DNA of 64,000 bases from Chitinivorax sp. PXF-14 (GTDB lineage Bacteria > Pseudomonadota > Gammaproteobacteria > Burkholderiales > SCOH01). The notes below the pieces were generated by a model. It saw only the letters and a list, made by a program, of their open reading frames with translations. It made no database searches and was not told the origin of the DNA. The stretch covers positions 62,001-126,000 of the forward strand of contig NZ_JBFNXJ010000014.1 of assembly GCF_040812015.1 (NCBI RefSeq), written 5' to 3'. The position numbers were made by a program, and so were the translations under genes. This document shows positions 11,743-21,846 of this stretch, piece after piece. Position 1 is the first letter of the stretch, and each line of letters starts with the position of its first letter.

Positions 11743-14493
11743 TCAGCCTGCGTCCCGCCCTGAACCGCTGCGCACGGCGGCCTCGACACGATTGCGCCCC
11801 AGGTGCTTGGCCTGATACAGGGCGAGGTCGGCAATTCCCAGCAATTGCTCGATTGTTTGCGCGGCACATTCCGGATAACCCGCCACGCCGATACTGACGG
11901 TCACCGTGACCCGGGTTTCATCCGCCAAGACGCAGGGCGACCTCTCGATCAATTCCCGCAACGACTCGGCCAGTACAGCCGCCTGAGCCATATCCGTCTG
12001 CGGCAGCAGGAGCGTCAACTCTTCGCCGCCATAACGCGCCGCCACATCGCTTTGCCGGGTTCGCGACAGCAGCAACTGGGCCACGTGGGCGATGACGGCA
12101 TCACCTGCCTGATGGCCATAACGGTCGTTGATCGTCTTGAAATGATCCAGGTCGAGCATCAGTAGCGCGAGCGACGATTCATGGCGCCGTGCCCGCGCAA
12201 ATTCGCTCGTCATTGCGCTGACCAGGTAGCGCCGGTTGTACAGCTGCGTCAATCCATCCATGACCGAGAGCCGCATCAGCTCTTCGTTGGCACGCTGCAG
12301 CGCGCGCTCGGCAGCCTTGCGCTCGGCAATGCTGCGCAAGATGCCTACCGTGTTGACGTCACCGCGATACAGCGTGGTGCCAACCGATATCTCCACCTCG
12401 ATTTTCCTGCCCGTGGTCGTCACCACCTCGGTTTCATAGATCGACTCCACCGGCTCGCCGGCCATGCGACGCTGGTGGCGCGCGACGACCACATCGCGCT
12501 GGCCGTCGGGGAGGAAGGAGGTGAACGGTTTACCAAGCAACAGGCTGGCATCCTTGGTCTCCATCATGTTGATCATCGCGTCGTTGACGAACTCGACCAT
12601 CCCGTTGCGCACCACCACGACACCGTCCCACGCATTTTGCACCAACATGGCGTAGCGCAGCTCGGATTCACGCAGCGCTTCCAGCGCCTGGTTGCGCTCG
12701 TCGATTTCAAGTGCCAGTTGGCGGTTGAGATGTTGCAACGCCTCGGTGCGCGCCTCGACCAGTTGATCCAGTGCCACCTTCTCCTGCGCCAGTCCGGCTT
12801 CCGCCTGCTTGCGTGCGGTAATTTCGGTCGCAACGCCACCTAGCGCGTAGGCCCGGCCGTTTGCATCGAACAGCAGAAACTTGCTGGCGAGAAAGACCTT
12901 GGTCGGCCCGCCGAGGCTGAGTTGCTCTTCAAAATCAGCCGGCGCCCGCGTCGCAAGTACCGTCTGATCATGCTTCTGCAATTGCATCGCCACCCACGGC
13001 GGAAACAAATCGGTATCAGCCTGCCCCAGCACGGCCTTTTCATCGAGCCCGAGCAGGTCGTACATGGACTGATTGGCCAGCAGATAGCGTCCCTGCAAGT
13101 CCTTCAGGAATATCAACGACTGTGAATGGTCGATCACGTCACGCAGGCGTCGCTCGCTTTCACGCAGCGCCCGCTCGGCCTGCTGCCGTTGCGCCGATTC
13201 GGCCTGCAAAGCGGTATTCAGCGACTCGAGCGCGACCACGCTGTCCTGCAGGCGGCGGTTCGTCTCGGCTTGTTCTGCCCCGGTCCTGCCCAAGTCGGAG
13301 ATGGTGCGCTCGATCTTGGTGGCCATCGCATTGAAGGCTCCGATCAGCGGCCCGAACTCGTCATCCCGCCTCAGGTAGACACGCTGGGCATAATCACCCG
13401 CAGTGATTCGCCTGGCGGCCTCCGACAGCATGACCAGCGGCCTGGACATATGGCCCGCCAGCCACGCCCCCATCAACAGCGCCAGCAGCAGCACCACGCC
13501 GCTGCCAACGGCAATCGCCCGCATGGCACGCTGCTGCCCCTCGGCGACGATCGGCGTCAGCCGGTCGGACGTTGATGCCGTCACACTTGCCGGCAACACG
13601 ACCCCCAGCCGCCACGGCGTCACCCGCAGCGAATGGAATGCCAGAAATTTGTCCACGCCGTGCAGGTTTGCCTTGAGCACACCGGCATCGCCCAGTGCCA
13701 TACTTTTCAATACCCGCTCGGTGTCATTGCCTTGCTGCGGAATGACCGGCGTCAGTTCCGCACTGGCAATCCCGAGATCGGCCTCTGCCTCCGTCGTGGC
13801 GGCGATCAAATGGCGACGTGCATCGATCAAGAAGGTATAGCTGCCAGGAATTGCCCCCTGGCGTTCGAACTCGCGTTCGACATTGGACAGCGGCAACACG
13901 GCACCAAACAGGCCGATCGCCTCGCCCCTGACGACCACTGGCGAGACAAGCTCAACCACGGCTCGGCGGCTGCTGCCAACGGTGTCCGCATGCAGGTCAC
14001 CAGCACGGATGTCGCCGGCCTTGAAGCCACCCTGCACCATCCCTACCAGGGAGGTCGAGAACTGCTCGATGCCTCGCTCAAGCGGCCCCCCACCATAGGG
14101 CATCAGCGTGACATGGCCGGATTTGGTGTCGTAGTAAAAAACGGTGAGACCCATGGTGTCGCGGGATGACAGCGAGCCAAGTAGCCCTGGCAGTGCCTCC
14201 TGCAGGTCACCACCGCGACTGACGTGCCGCGACAGCGCACTCGCTCCGTCCCCCGCCAACGCCGCAACGGCTTCAAGCTGGCTGTCGAGTAGTGCCGCAC
14301 GGCTCCTGACCAGACGATCGAGCAATACCTCGGTTTGCCCCAGCAACTCACCGTACAAATTCCGCTTGATGCGCAATGTCGTGTCGTCGAGCGCCCGCCA
14401 GGTCAGGAAGGCAAAGCCGACCGACAACGCGACGACCACGAGCGTCAGCAGCAATGTCAGGCGCCGGGAGAAATGCATGGGAAGTCGTACCAT
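11743..14493 (-). CDS. Membrane sensor diguanylate cyclase (CACHE-like, HAMP, two PAS, GGDEF)
   Basis: A 916-residue membrane receptor. The order is TM helix about 8-30, a periplasmic region about 31-330 resembling double-CACHE ligand domains, a second TM around 335-355 (GSGVVLLLALLMGAWLAGHM), and HAMP. Next come a coiled coil, PAS about 450-570, another coiled coil, a second PAS about 610-740, and a GGDEF domain with the active-site loop GGEEL at 822-826. The I-site RQSD (813-816) is intact, so it should be an active, feedback-inhibited cyclase driven by an extracellular small molecule. An AGGTGG ribosome site precedes the ATG. No partner phosphodiesterase gene is adjacent. Confidence 0.9.
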   Translation of the reverse strand: MVRLPMHFSRRLTLLLTLVVVALSVGFAFLTWRALDDTTLRIKRNLYGELLGQTEVLLDRLVRSRAALLDSQLEAVAALAGDGASALSRHVSRGGDLQEALPGLLGSLSSRDTMGLTVFYYDTKSGHVTLMPYGGGPLERGIEQFSTSLVGMVQGGFKAGDIRAGDLHADTVGSSRRAVVELVSPVVVRGEAIGLFGAVLPLSNVEREFERQGAIPGSYTFLIDARRHLIAATTEAEADLGIASAELTPVIPQQGNDTERVLKSMALGDAGVLKANLHGVDKFLAFHSLRVTPWRLGVVLPASVTASTSDRLTPIVAEGQQRAMRAIAVGSGVVLLLALLMGAWLAGHMSRPLVMLSEAARRITAGDYAQRVYLRRDDEFGPLIGAFNAMATKIERTISDLGRTGAEQAETNRRLQDSVVALESLNTALQAESAQRQQAERALRESERRLRDVIDHSQSLIFLKDLQGRYLLANQSMYDLLGLDEKAVLGQADTDLFPPWVAMQLQKHDQTVLATRAPADFEEQLSLGGPTKVFLASKFLLFDANGRAYALGGVATEITARKQAEAGLAQEKVALDQLVEARTEALQHLNRQLALEIDERNQALEALRESELRYAMLVQNAWDGVVVVRNGMVEFVNDAMINMMETKDASLLLGKPFTSFLPDGQRDVVVARHQRRMAGEPVESIYETEVVTTTGRKIEVEISVGTTLYRGDVNTVGILRSIAERKAAERALQRANEELMRLSVMDGLTQLYNRRYLVSAMTSEFARARRHESSLALLMLDLDHFKTINDRYGHQAGDAVIAHVAQLLLSRTRQSDVAARYGGEELTLLLPQTDMAQAAVLAESLRELIERSPCVLADETRVTVTVSIGVAGYPECAAQTIEQLLGIADLALYQAKHLGRNRVEAAVRSGSGRDAG

Positions 14494-14713
14494 CGCAATC
14501 CACCTGCCGTGTCAGGAAAGAATCGAAGTGATGTACAAACTGCTGGATACACGTCACCCGCGACAACATGCCGACACATCGACGGCATGCGAGCACATCG
14601 CCACAAGCAACGCCGGCCCGCAAACAGTTGCAGGCCCGTGATGGCATTCTAGTTGGGGGGTAGCACTATTTCACCACAAGCATTTGTCATGCCATACCGC
14701 GCAGCCAAAAGCT

Positions 14714-14733
14714 CGGGGCGCCATAGCGCCCCG
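14714..14733 (-). terminator. Probable terminator after the fatty acyl reductase gene
   Basis: GC-rich perfect 8-bp stem (14714-14721 with 14726-14733), loop of four bases, followed on the minus strand by AGCTTTTGG, a short T tract. It lies about 55 bases beyond the end of the reductase gene and closes the three-gene lipid unit. Confidence 0.5.
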
Positions 14734-14786
14734 ATATACAGAAGGAAATAGCCCCCCCCGTGCCGCTGCGGCATGTGCCCAGGGGA

Positions 14787-16334
14787 TCAGGAGGAGCGGG
14801 CCTCGGCGGGATTCAGCGCAGCTTGGGCCACGCCAGTGGTGTCGGCTACCGGTTTACGCCTTTCCTTCAGTGCATAACGGTTCAGCCCCGCCATGTGTAC
14901 GTCGCCCAGATAGTGCTTCCAGTCAATCAATGCCGAATCGACCGGGAAGCGGCCCCGCCCCGACTCGCCGACACGTGCCGCGAGTGCCAGCAATTTGCTG
15001 TTGTAGAAGCAGTAGCTCGGCGAGGTATAGAACGAGAACACCACGGCAAGCCCCTGCGTGGCCTTCAGACTCTCGAAGGCGCGCAACGGCGTTTTCACGC
15101 CAATCAGCTTGCGGCCCGCATCGAACAGGGTCAACGCTGCCTTGGCCGCAGCCAGCCCAGCCAGAAATACCGTCCGGCTGGTGGTGCGGAACGGCCGACT
15201 CGGGGCCTTGAAGAACAGCCGATCATAGCGCTGCCAGTTACGTCGGGCTTCATCCTGCAGCAGATCGATCAATTGCCCCAACTGGATGGGATTGCGGCTT
15301 CCGCTGCAGCATTGATAGATGCGCTGTCTACCGGGCTCAAGTATCGCCTCGGCGGCGGACAAAAGAACGCTGTTAGCGACCAGATCGGCCGGGATGATGT
15401 CGATGATCTCGTCAGTCTTGGCCGGGAAAAACCTCACCTTCTCGCGCGCATAAGCGAGGATGATGGCATCGGCCACCTTGACGCCCTCCACCCAGCCGGG
15501 GCTCGGCTCAAACAACGTGCTCTCGATGATGGATGGACGAAGAATGGTCAATGTCGAACGGCGCGTTGCCTTTAGCGCAACCTGCTCGCCCAACCACTTG
15601 GTAAAGGTATAGGTATCGTTCCAGCCGTAGGCATTGGCCTCCTTGATACCAAGGTCGATCAGCTTCTCGCTCAGCCTGCCGGTGTCGCCCCACTTGGCGC
15701 GCACCACACCGATTTTCTCCTGGAGCTGCCCAATCAGCCGCTCTACCTCATAGAAACCTTCCTGGTTGAACGGAATGGGCAAGCCGGTCGGATGCACCAA
15801 CTCTTCATGCATGGCACCACTATTGAAGCCGTTGACATAGCAGGTCGACACCTGCACCAGCGGGATGTCACCCGCCAGTCGCGCCAGCTCGGCGAGGTGA
15901 ATCACGCTGAAGGTGTTGATTTCCAGGGCCTGATCCAGCTCCTCGCGGAAGTTCACGCTCGCTGCGGCGTTGATGATCACGTCGATACGGCCGGCGAGTA
16001 GATTGAACTCCCGCTCGCTCAGACCAAGCCGTGGCTGGGTCACTTCGCCAGTCACGCAGTGGATGCGTTGCTCGCAAAACGTCTTCAAACCTTCCGCGCT
16101 GCGCTGCCGCAGCACATCGAAGATCGACGACGTCAGTACTTCGCGTTCAAAGCGTTGCTGCGACGTCGGATTGTCTCGGCTGCCACGCAGCAGCAGGACA
16201 ATCCCCCCCACATCGGGCACCTCCCGTATCAGCTTCTCGAGCACAACCTTGGCGAGAAAGCCGCTGGTGCCAGTAATCAAGACTCGCTTGCCGGCCAGCG
16301 CCCTGCCGACAAAAGTTGGTGCGGAAGTTGCCAT
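14787..16334 (-). CDS. Alcohol-forming fatty acyl-CoA/acyl-ACP reductase (Marinobacter FAR type)
   Basis: A 515-residue NAD(P)H-dependent reductase. The N-terminal extended short-chain dehydrogenase (Rossmann) domain has ITGTSGFLAKVVLEKLIREV, with the Gly motif at 20-29. Then come ASVNFREELD, VQVSTCYVNG and the catalytic Tyr-x3-Lys pair Y243/K247 within DTYTFTKWLGEQ. The C-terminal FAR_C-like half ends GLNRYALKERR. Length and these segments closely match, from memory, the roughly 510-residue Marinobacter reductase that takes acyl-CoA or fatty aldehyde to fatty alcohol. This type is uncommon in betaproteobacteria. It is the last gene of a unit with a methyltransferase and a DUF2156 protein, 48 bases after the latter. 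Substrate and final lipid are unknown. Confidence 0.87.
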   Translation of the reverse strand: MATSAPTFVGRALAGKRVLITGTSGFLAKVVLEKLIREVPDVGGIVLLLRGSRDNPTSQQRFEREVLTSSIFDVLRQRSAEGLKTFCEQRIHCVTGEVTQPRLGLSEREFNLLAGRIDVIINAAASVNFREELDQALEINTFSVIHLAELARLAGDIPLVQVSTCYVNGFNSGAMHEELVHPTGLPIPFNQEGFYEVERLIGQLQEKIGVVRAKWGDTGRLSEKLIDLGIKEANAYGWNDTYTFTKWLGEQVALKATRRSTLTILRPSIIESTLFEPSPGWVEGVKVADAIILAYAREKVRFFPAKTDEIIDIIPADLVANSVLLSAAEAILEPGRQRIYQCCSGSRNPIQLGQLIDLLQDEARRNWQRYDRLFFKAPSRPFRTTSRTVFLAGLAAAKAALTLFDAGRKLIGVKTPLRAFESLKATQGLAVVFSFYTSPSYCFYNSKLLALAARVGESGRGRFPVDSALIDWKHYLGDVHMAGLNRYALKERRKPVADTTGVAQAALNPAEARSS

Positions 16335-16382
16335 GATTCCCCCAAGACGATGCGTGCGGCCATCCGGCCTGTTTGTTGTTGT

Positions 16383-17393
16383 CTAGATGATGCGAGTGAG
16401 CCGGAACATGGCTACCATGGCCAATCCAGGTAGTGCATTGCGATGGCAGCAATAGGTCTTTTCGACCACCCCATTGAAGCGCGCCTTGGCGAACTCCAGC
16501 CCCTTGAAGTTGTAGAGCATGTCGCCGCGCTCACGGATGACAGCCATCATCTTGCGCAGGATCTTCGACTCCTGGGGCTCGTAGTCGTCCGCCAGCATCA
16601 GCGGCACCAGCCCCAAATCGACATAGGGCACGCCCTCACTGCGGAACACTTCCATCGCGTGAACCATGATGGCGTACCACAAGCCCTGTTTGAAGCTGGC
16701 ACAGGAGCGCGAGATATTGGGGACGTAGCTAATCAGCTTGCCGTTCTTGTATAGCGGGTCGAAAAAGATGTATGCGACGGCCTCGCCATTGTGATAGGCG
16801 TAGAAATAGCGGGTGTTTTCCTTGTAATCCATCAACATCGGACGGATCAGGAAGCGGATTTCGTTATTCTTGCAGCGCCGAGTCTTTATCCAGGCTTCCG
16901 AAATCTTCTTGGTGTAGCGATCAAACGGCCCTTCCTTGATCTCGATCCCTTGGGCGCGGGCCTGATTGATTGCGGTACGGATAATCTGTTTTTTTGACCC
17001 GCGAAGATTCCAGTCGCTCAGGCTGACCTTGGACTCGGAACCAAACTGGGTGCCATAGTAACTAAAGGACTGGTGCAGGATGTCGACAATCGGCTTGCTC
17101 ACCTGGGCGAACAACGCATTGGGAAAACGCTTGAGAAACTTGGTCAGCATCGGCTCGAAATACTTCGGCTCGCATACCGGATCGCCCAGCACGAACTGCA
17201 TCCCCCAGTACCGGGCATAGGCGATATAGCCAATGCCCGGCACGTCGAAGTACTCCATGTCGGACTGCATGGTGGAGAACGACTGAGAATGGACGCCGTG
17301 CTCCATCAGGTAAGCAACCCGCTCACCATGGCTAAAAGTACTGATTGACGGCGTAAGCGCTGCCCCGTCAAGCGTTAACGCTTGATTTCTCAT
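16383..17393 (-). CDS. DUF2156 / phosphatidylglycerol lysyltransferase-like GNAT-fold protein
   Basis: A 336-residue protein without signal peptide or clear TM helices. It resembles the DUF2156 family, the cytosolic catalytic domain of MprF-type aminoacyl-lipid synthases, built from two GNAT folds. Supporting segments are GIGYIAYARYWGMQFVLGDP near the N-terminus, the central TRYFYAYHNGEAVAYIFFDP, and the C-terminal EGVPYVDLGLVPL followed by a LYNFKGLEFAKARFNG stretch. The last two are typical of this fold. The start at 17393 is chosen because GAGGGG lies six bases before it; an in-frame ATG 18 bases upstream lacks a ribosome site. It sits between a methyltransferase and a fatty acyl reductase, so an acyl or aminoacyl transfer to a lipid is inferred, not shown. 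Confidence 0.72.
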   Translation of the reverse strand: MRNQALTLDGAALTPSISTFSHGERVAYLMEHGVHSQSFSTMQSDMEYFDVPGIGYIAYARYWGMQFVLGDPVCEPKYFEPMLTKFLKRFPNALFAQVSKPIVDILHQSFSYYGTQFGSESKVSLSDWNLRGSKKQIIRTAINQARAQGIEIKEGPFDRYTKKISEAWIKTRRCKNNEIRFLIRPMLMDYKENTRYFYAYHNGEAVAYIFFDPLYKNGKLISYVPNISRSCASFKQGLWYAIMVHAMEVFRSEGVPYVDLGLVPLMLADDYEPQESKILRKMMAVIRERGDMLYNFKGLEFAKARFNGVVEKTYCCHRNALPGLAMVAMFRLTRII

Positions 17394-17443
17394 GACATTC
17401 CCCTCATTCAACTATGATTTTTTGAGTGAAATCAGCTTTGCAC

Positions 17444-18091
17444 TCAGGCCGGCTTTTGCCCAAGCAACGACCAGTAGCAATTGAGTAGCAGGAGGCGGAA
17501 ATGTTTCTTCTCGGTGACCTCAAGGCCGAGCTGCCGCATGGTTTCGGGGTAGTTGTAGATGTTGTGGAAAGCGTTCTTGGTGAAGATCCAGAAGAACCCC
17601 ACGGCCCCATACCAGTAAATGACCTTGAACGCTCTCGACAGGACATTGCCGGTAGGATAGGAGAAATCACCGACAACAACCTTGGCGCCGGGCTTGCCAA
17701 GCTTGATCAGGTGCTGCAGCACCTTCAGCATCATGTCGCGCTGGAAGACATTCAGAAAGAAGTTGGCAACGACCATGTCGTAGCGTTCGAGCTCCTGGAA
17801 TTGAAGGATATCGCTGTGAACCTGGCGGATATGGATCTTGACGCCATTTTTCTCCAGGTTGCGCTGGAACTTCCGCAGCATGGTTTCCGACAGATCGACC
17901 ACGGTCACCTCGGCACCACGCTTGGCAGCGTATACCGCATCAATGCCGTGCCCCACCCCTGCGAACAGTACCTTATCGCCGGGCTTGAGGTGATCCAGCA
18001 TGGCGACCTTGCAGTGCTGGATGGACTTGCCGCTATACATATTGCTTAGAAAGTCGTAAAAGTGCCCGACAAATTTATAGTTATCCTTCAT
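17444..18091 (-). CDS. Class I SAM-dependent methyltransferase, probably lipid-linked
   Basis: A 215-residue protein. SAM-binding motif I is VLFAGVGHGID (about 41-51) with the acidic post-I residue in VTVVDLSETML. The motif II/III region is YDMVVANFFLNVF and PGAKVVVGDFSYP. Residues about 150-180 (VLSRAFKVIYWYGAVGFFWI) are hydrophobic and aromatic, suggesting membrane contact, as in phospholipid or quinone methyltransferases. The ATG at 18091 follows CAGGAG at good distance; a longer frame to 18148 has no ribosome site. It is first in the unit with the DUF2156 and reductase genes and has its own promoter. The substrate cannot be read from the sequence. Confidence 0.8.
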   Translation of the reverse strand: MKDNYKFVGHFYDFLSNMYSGKSIQHCKVAMLDHLKPGDKVLFAGVGHGIDAVYAAKRGAEVTVVDLSETMLRKFQRNLEKNGVKIHIRQVHSDILQFQELERYDMVVANFFLNVFQRDMMLKVLQHLIKLGKPGAKVVVGDFSYPTGNVLSRAFKVIYWYGAVGFFWIFTKNAFHNIYNYPETMRQLGLEVTEKKHFRLLLLNCYWSLLGQKPA

Positions 18092-18394
18092 TTCGCTCTC
18101 CTGACAGTTTCTCTTTCCGCGCGCTTTGGTCATGGCCGGCAGCGTCAACGGAGCCCCTCAAATCTATTCTCGCTAAAGCTATTGCTCTAATTTGATCCGA
18201 GTATAAGCTCTAGATAGAGACTTGTCATATGTTTTTTAGCTGGATTATCCAATCCCCACAAGGGTTTGTCATAGTGTCTAACACTCTGAAAATCCGAGCA
18301 AAACAAAGACGATGTGCGGCGCACGGGCACAACGAAAATGGAGAATGTCACATCCGAGATATGGCGGCAGACGGAACGACGGGTCGGTATCGAA
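18092..18394. other. AT-rich intergenic region upstream of the methyltransferase
   Basis: About 300 bases with visibly lower GC than its neighbours. The only element identified is the sigma-70 promoter at 18200-18228. The stretch 18229-18394 shows no convincing ORF, terminator or RNA gene; open frames reading through it have no ribosome site and no recognisable product. Confidence 0.5.
18200..18228 (-). promoter_or_regulatory. Sigma-70 promoter for the methyltransferase-DUF2156-reductase unit
   Basis: On the minus strand: -35 ATGACA (18228-18223), 17-bp spacer, -10 TATACT (18205-18200). Five of six positions match consensus in each hexamer. Predicted start about 18193, giving a roughly 100-base leader before the methyltransferase ATG. 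The spacer contains the palindrome CTCTAGAGC-like core (TCTATCTAGAG), possibly a regulator site. Confidence 0.7.
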
Positions 18395-19099
18395 TCAAGA
18401 CTGTTTCGGATGCTTGACGGCGGGCCACGCCAGTGCGCCCGGGTCGCCAATCAGCTCGATTTGTTGCCGGCAAGACATCGCGAGAAAATGTTCACCGGTT
18501 TTCGGCTGGCAGGTAAGGCAATACTGCTGGCCATCGAGAAGGAAACGAATTGCGTAAGCATGCAGATAGCCACGATCGAGGCTACCGCCGCCATAGAGAG
18601 CATCGCCAAGAATGGGTGCGCCAAGCGCTTTCATGGCAACCCTGAGTTGATGGGTCTTGCCGGTCAGTGGCCGCAACAGGAACAGACGCAATCCGGCGGA
18701 GACAGAGAAGCTGAAGAACTGGGTGAAGGCAGGATTGGTTTGGCTCGGGCTCAGTCGCCAAGCCCCGCGGCGAGCCTGCTCCATGTCGCCGCGAATCATC
18801 CCTTGTTTCTTGCGAGGCGCCTTGGCGGACAAGGCCAGATAGTATTTCCCCACCTGCCCCGACTCGAATAATTGCCCCATTTGCCGCGCGACCTCCCTGC
18901 TCTTAGCAAACAGCAGCAGGCCGGACGTCATCGTATCCAGGCGGTGCACTGGATATAGCTCGGCCAGCCCGGTAGCATCACGCACGGCGTCGACAAGACT
19001 GGTGTCGTGTAACCCACGATGAAAATCGACCCCAGGCTGCTTATCGATGACCAGCAGGCGTTCGTCGTTGAATACCAGACGGAAGAGCGGAGAGATCAA
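18395..19099 (-). CDS. RluA-family pseudouridine synthase
   Basis: A 234-residue protein with the RluA-family catalytic motif HRLDTMTSGLLLFAK, the nucleophilic Asp being D55. It also has the later family motifs KYYLALSAKAP, PLTGKTHQLRVAMKALGAPI and LGDALYGG. There is no N-terminal S4 domain, matching the short stand-alone RluA-like group. It isomerises specific uridines in rRNA or tRNA; which site cannot be told from sequence. It follows purA on the same strand with 57 bases between, containing a hairpin. Confidence 0.88.
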   Translation of the reverse strand: MISPLFRLVFNDERLLVIDKQPGVDFHRGLHDTSLVDAVRDATGLAELYPVHRLDTMTSGLLLFAKSREVARQMGQLFESGQVGKYYLALSAKAPRKKQGMIRGDMEQARRGAWRLSPSQTNPAFTQFFSFSVSAGLRLFLLRPLTGKTHQLRVAMKALGAPILGDALYGGGSLDRGYLHAYAIRFLLDGQQYCLTCQPKTGEHFLAMSCRQQIELIGDPGALAWPAVKHPKQS

Positions 19100-19121
19100 G
19101 AGGCAGTCGCCATAAATGACA

Positions 19122-19141
19122 AGGGCGGCTCACGCCGCCCT
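19122..19141 (-). terminator. Probable terminator after purA
   Basis: Perfect 8-bp GC stem (19122-19129 with 19134-19141), four-base loop. On the minus strand it is followed by TTGTCATTTAT, a weak T tract. It begins 16 bases after the purA stop and precedes the pseudouridine synthase gene. Confidence 0.5.
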
Positions 19142-19156
19142 CTCGCATGCCTGAAA

Positions 19157-20467
<1,311 letters not shown>

Positions 20468-21637
20468 TCAATTGCCGCTGCCGAAGGGAATAAGCTGCCA
20501 TTCCCCACCGACACTACGAAGCTCACGATCGACGTTGAGTTCACCCTGGTGCGCTGCATGACCGGGCAAATCAACGACGACAATTTCCTGTTGCGCACGC
20601 AGCGATCGAATTGCCTGCTGCAGCACGACATCTTCTGGCGCATATGGCGCCAGGATGGCTTTTTGCGGCTCACCAAGCGCCAAGCGCCCAGTCAATTCCC
20701 GCAGGTCAAAACAAAATCCGGTCGCAGGACGCGCCCGGCCAAATTCTCGGCCGGCATTGTCATAGCGCCCCCCCCAAGCCAGCGCATTGGGCCAGCCAGC
20801 GGCATAGGCCGCGAAAACCAAACCGTTATGATAATGCGCCCCACGCAGCTCCACCAAATCAAAACATAGCTCGTCCAGTGATGACGCGAATGCTTTTTGC
20901 ACAGCGCGCAAGTCAGCCAGTGCCTGTTGGATCGCGGGCAAAGGCGGCAGGCTTGCTGCGGCAAGATCAAGCACCTCGACCCCGCCATTGAGTGTCGACA
21001 GCAGCTTGAATACGCGCCCAGTCTCTGCCGCCATGGTGGAAACCAGCACATCGAGCTCTGCCGCATCCTTACGCTGGTAGGCCCCGAACAGGCCGTCGAT
21101 CTGATCTTCAGACAACTTGAAGTGGTCGACCAGCGAACGGAAGATGCGCATATCCCCAACATCGAGGTTGACACGTTCAATCCCCAACAGCTTCAAGCTG
21201 TCGAACATCAGTTGAATAACTTCGAGATCGGCCTCCACCCCTGCATGGCCGTAGATCTCGGCCCCCAGCTGGAGTTGTTCGCGGCTCCCCAGCAAGTTGG
21301 CCGGCAGCGTATGGACAACGGTACCGGCATAGCACAGCCGGGCGACGCCTTCGCGATTCAACAGGTGTGCGTCAAGTCGCGCCACCTGTGGTGAAATATC
21401 AGCGCGAAGCCCCATCTGGCGCCCACTGAGCTGATCCACCAACTTGAAAGTCTTCAAGTCCAGATCATCATCTGCATTGCCGATCAAGGACTCGACATAT
21501 TCGATAAGCGGCGGGCTGACCAGGTCATAACCGCTTGCATGAAACAGATCGAGTACGGCACGGCGCTTCTCCTCAACCAGGCGCGCTTCAGCCGGCAGGA
21601 TATCGGCGATGTACTCGGGCAACAACCAACGGTGCAT
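20468..21637 (-). CDS. hisZ: ATP phosphoribosyltransferase regulatory subunit HisZ
   Basis: A 389-residue catalytically inactive histidyl-tRNA synthetase paralogue that activates short-form HisG, the first enzyme of histidine synthesis. The start MHRWLLPEYIADILP is the normal HisZ N-terminus; an upstream open extension to 21769 runs into the next gene and is discarded. Class II synthetase-like segments are present (FKLVDQLSGRQMGLRADISP, ARLCYAGTVVHTLP, LAWGGRYDNAG). No anticodon-binding domain follows. A true hisS lies at 28.7 kb. hisZ beside purA is common in betaproteobacteria. Its partner hisG is not in the window. Confidence 0.94.
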   Translation of the reverse strand: MHRWLLPEYIADILPAEARLVEEKRRAVLDLFHASGYDLVSPPLIEYVESLIGNADDDLDLKTFKLVDQLSGRQMGLRADISPQVARLDAHLLNREGVARLCYAGTVVHTLPANLLGSREQLQLGAEIYGHAGVEADLEVIQLMFDSLKLLGIERVNLDVGDMRIFRSLVDHFKLSEDQIDGLFGAYQRKDAAELDVLVSTMAAETGRVFKLLSTLNGGVEVLDLAAASLPPLPAIQQALADLRAVQKAFASSLDELCFDLVELRGAHYHNGLVFAAYAAGWPNALAWGGRYDNAGREFGRARPATGFCFDLRELTGRLALGEPQKAILAPYAPEDVVLQQAIRSLRAQQEIVVVDLPGHAAHQGELNVDRELRSVGGEWQLIPFGSGN

Positions 21638-21660
21638 TACAACTCTCGCAAATTCGATAC

Positions 21661-21846
21661 TCAGAGGACAAAGGCCAGCAGCCCCAGTCCAACCATCATT
21701 GACAGCAAGCCCAGGAAGCGCAGCTGGCCATCTGAAAACGTGATAAGGCGGGAGAATGTCTCCCGCCATACCTTGGGCAACAACAGAGGCATCGCCCCTT
21801 CCAACACCAGCATCAGAGCCAGGGCGGACAGGAGCGTGACACTCAT
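21661..21846 (-). CDS. Small inner-membrane protein, DUF2065 (YjeT-like)
   Basis: A 61-residue protein with two hydrophobic helices: MSVTLLSALALMLVLEGAMP at the start and a GLLSMMVGLGLLAFVL end. Between them is the family LLLPKVWRETFSRL...RFLGLL region. The length and its place directly after hflC (the start abuts the hflC stop) identify the YjeT/DUF2065 family, usually found between hflC and purA. Function unknown; membrane location and conserved linkage suggest it belongs with the HflKC complex. Confidence 0.85.
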   Translation of the reverse strand: MSVTLLSALALMLVLEGAMPLLLPKVWRETFSRLITFSDGQLRFLGLLSMMVGLGLLAFVL

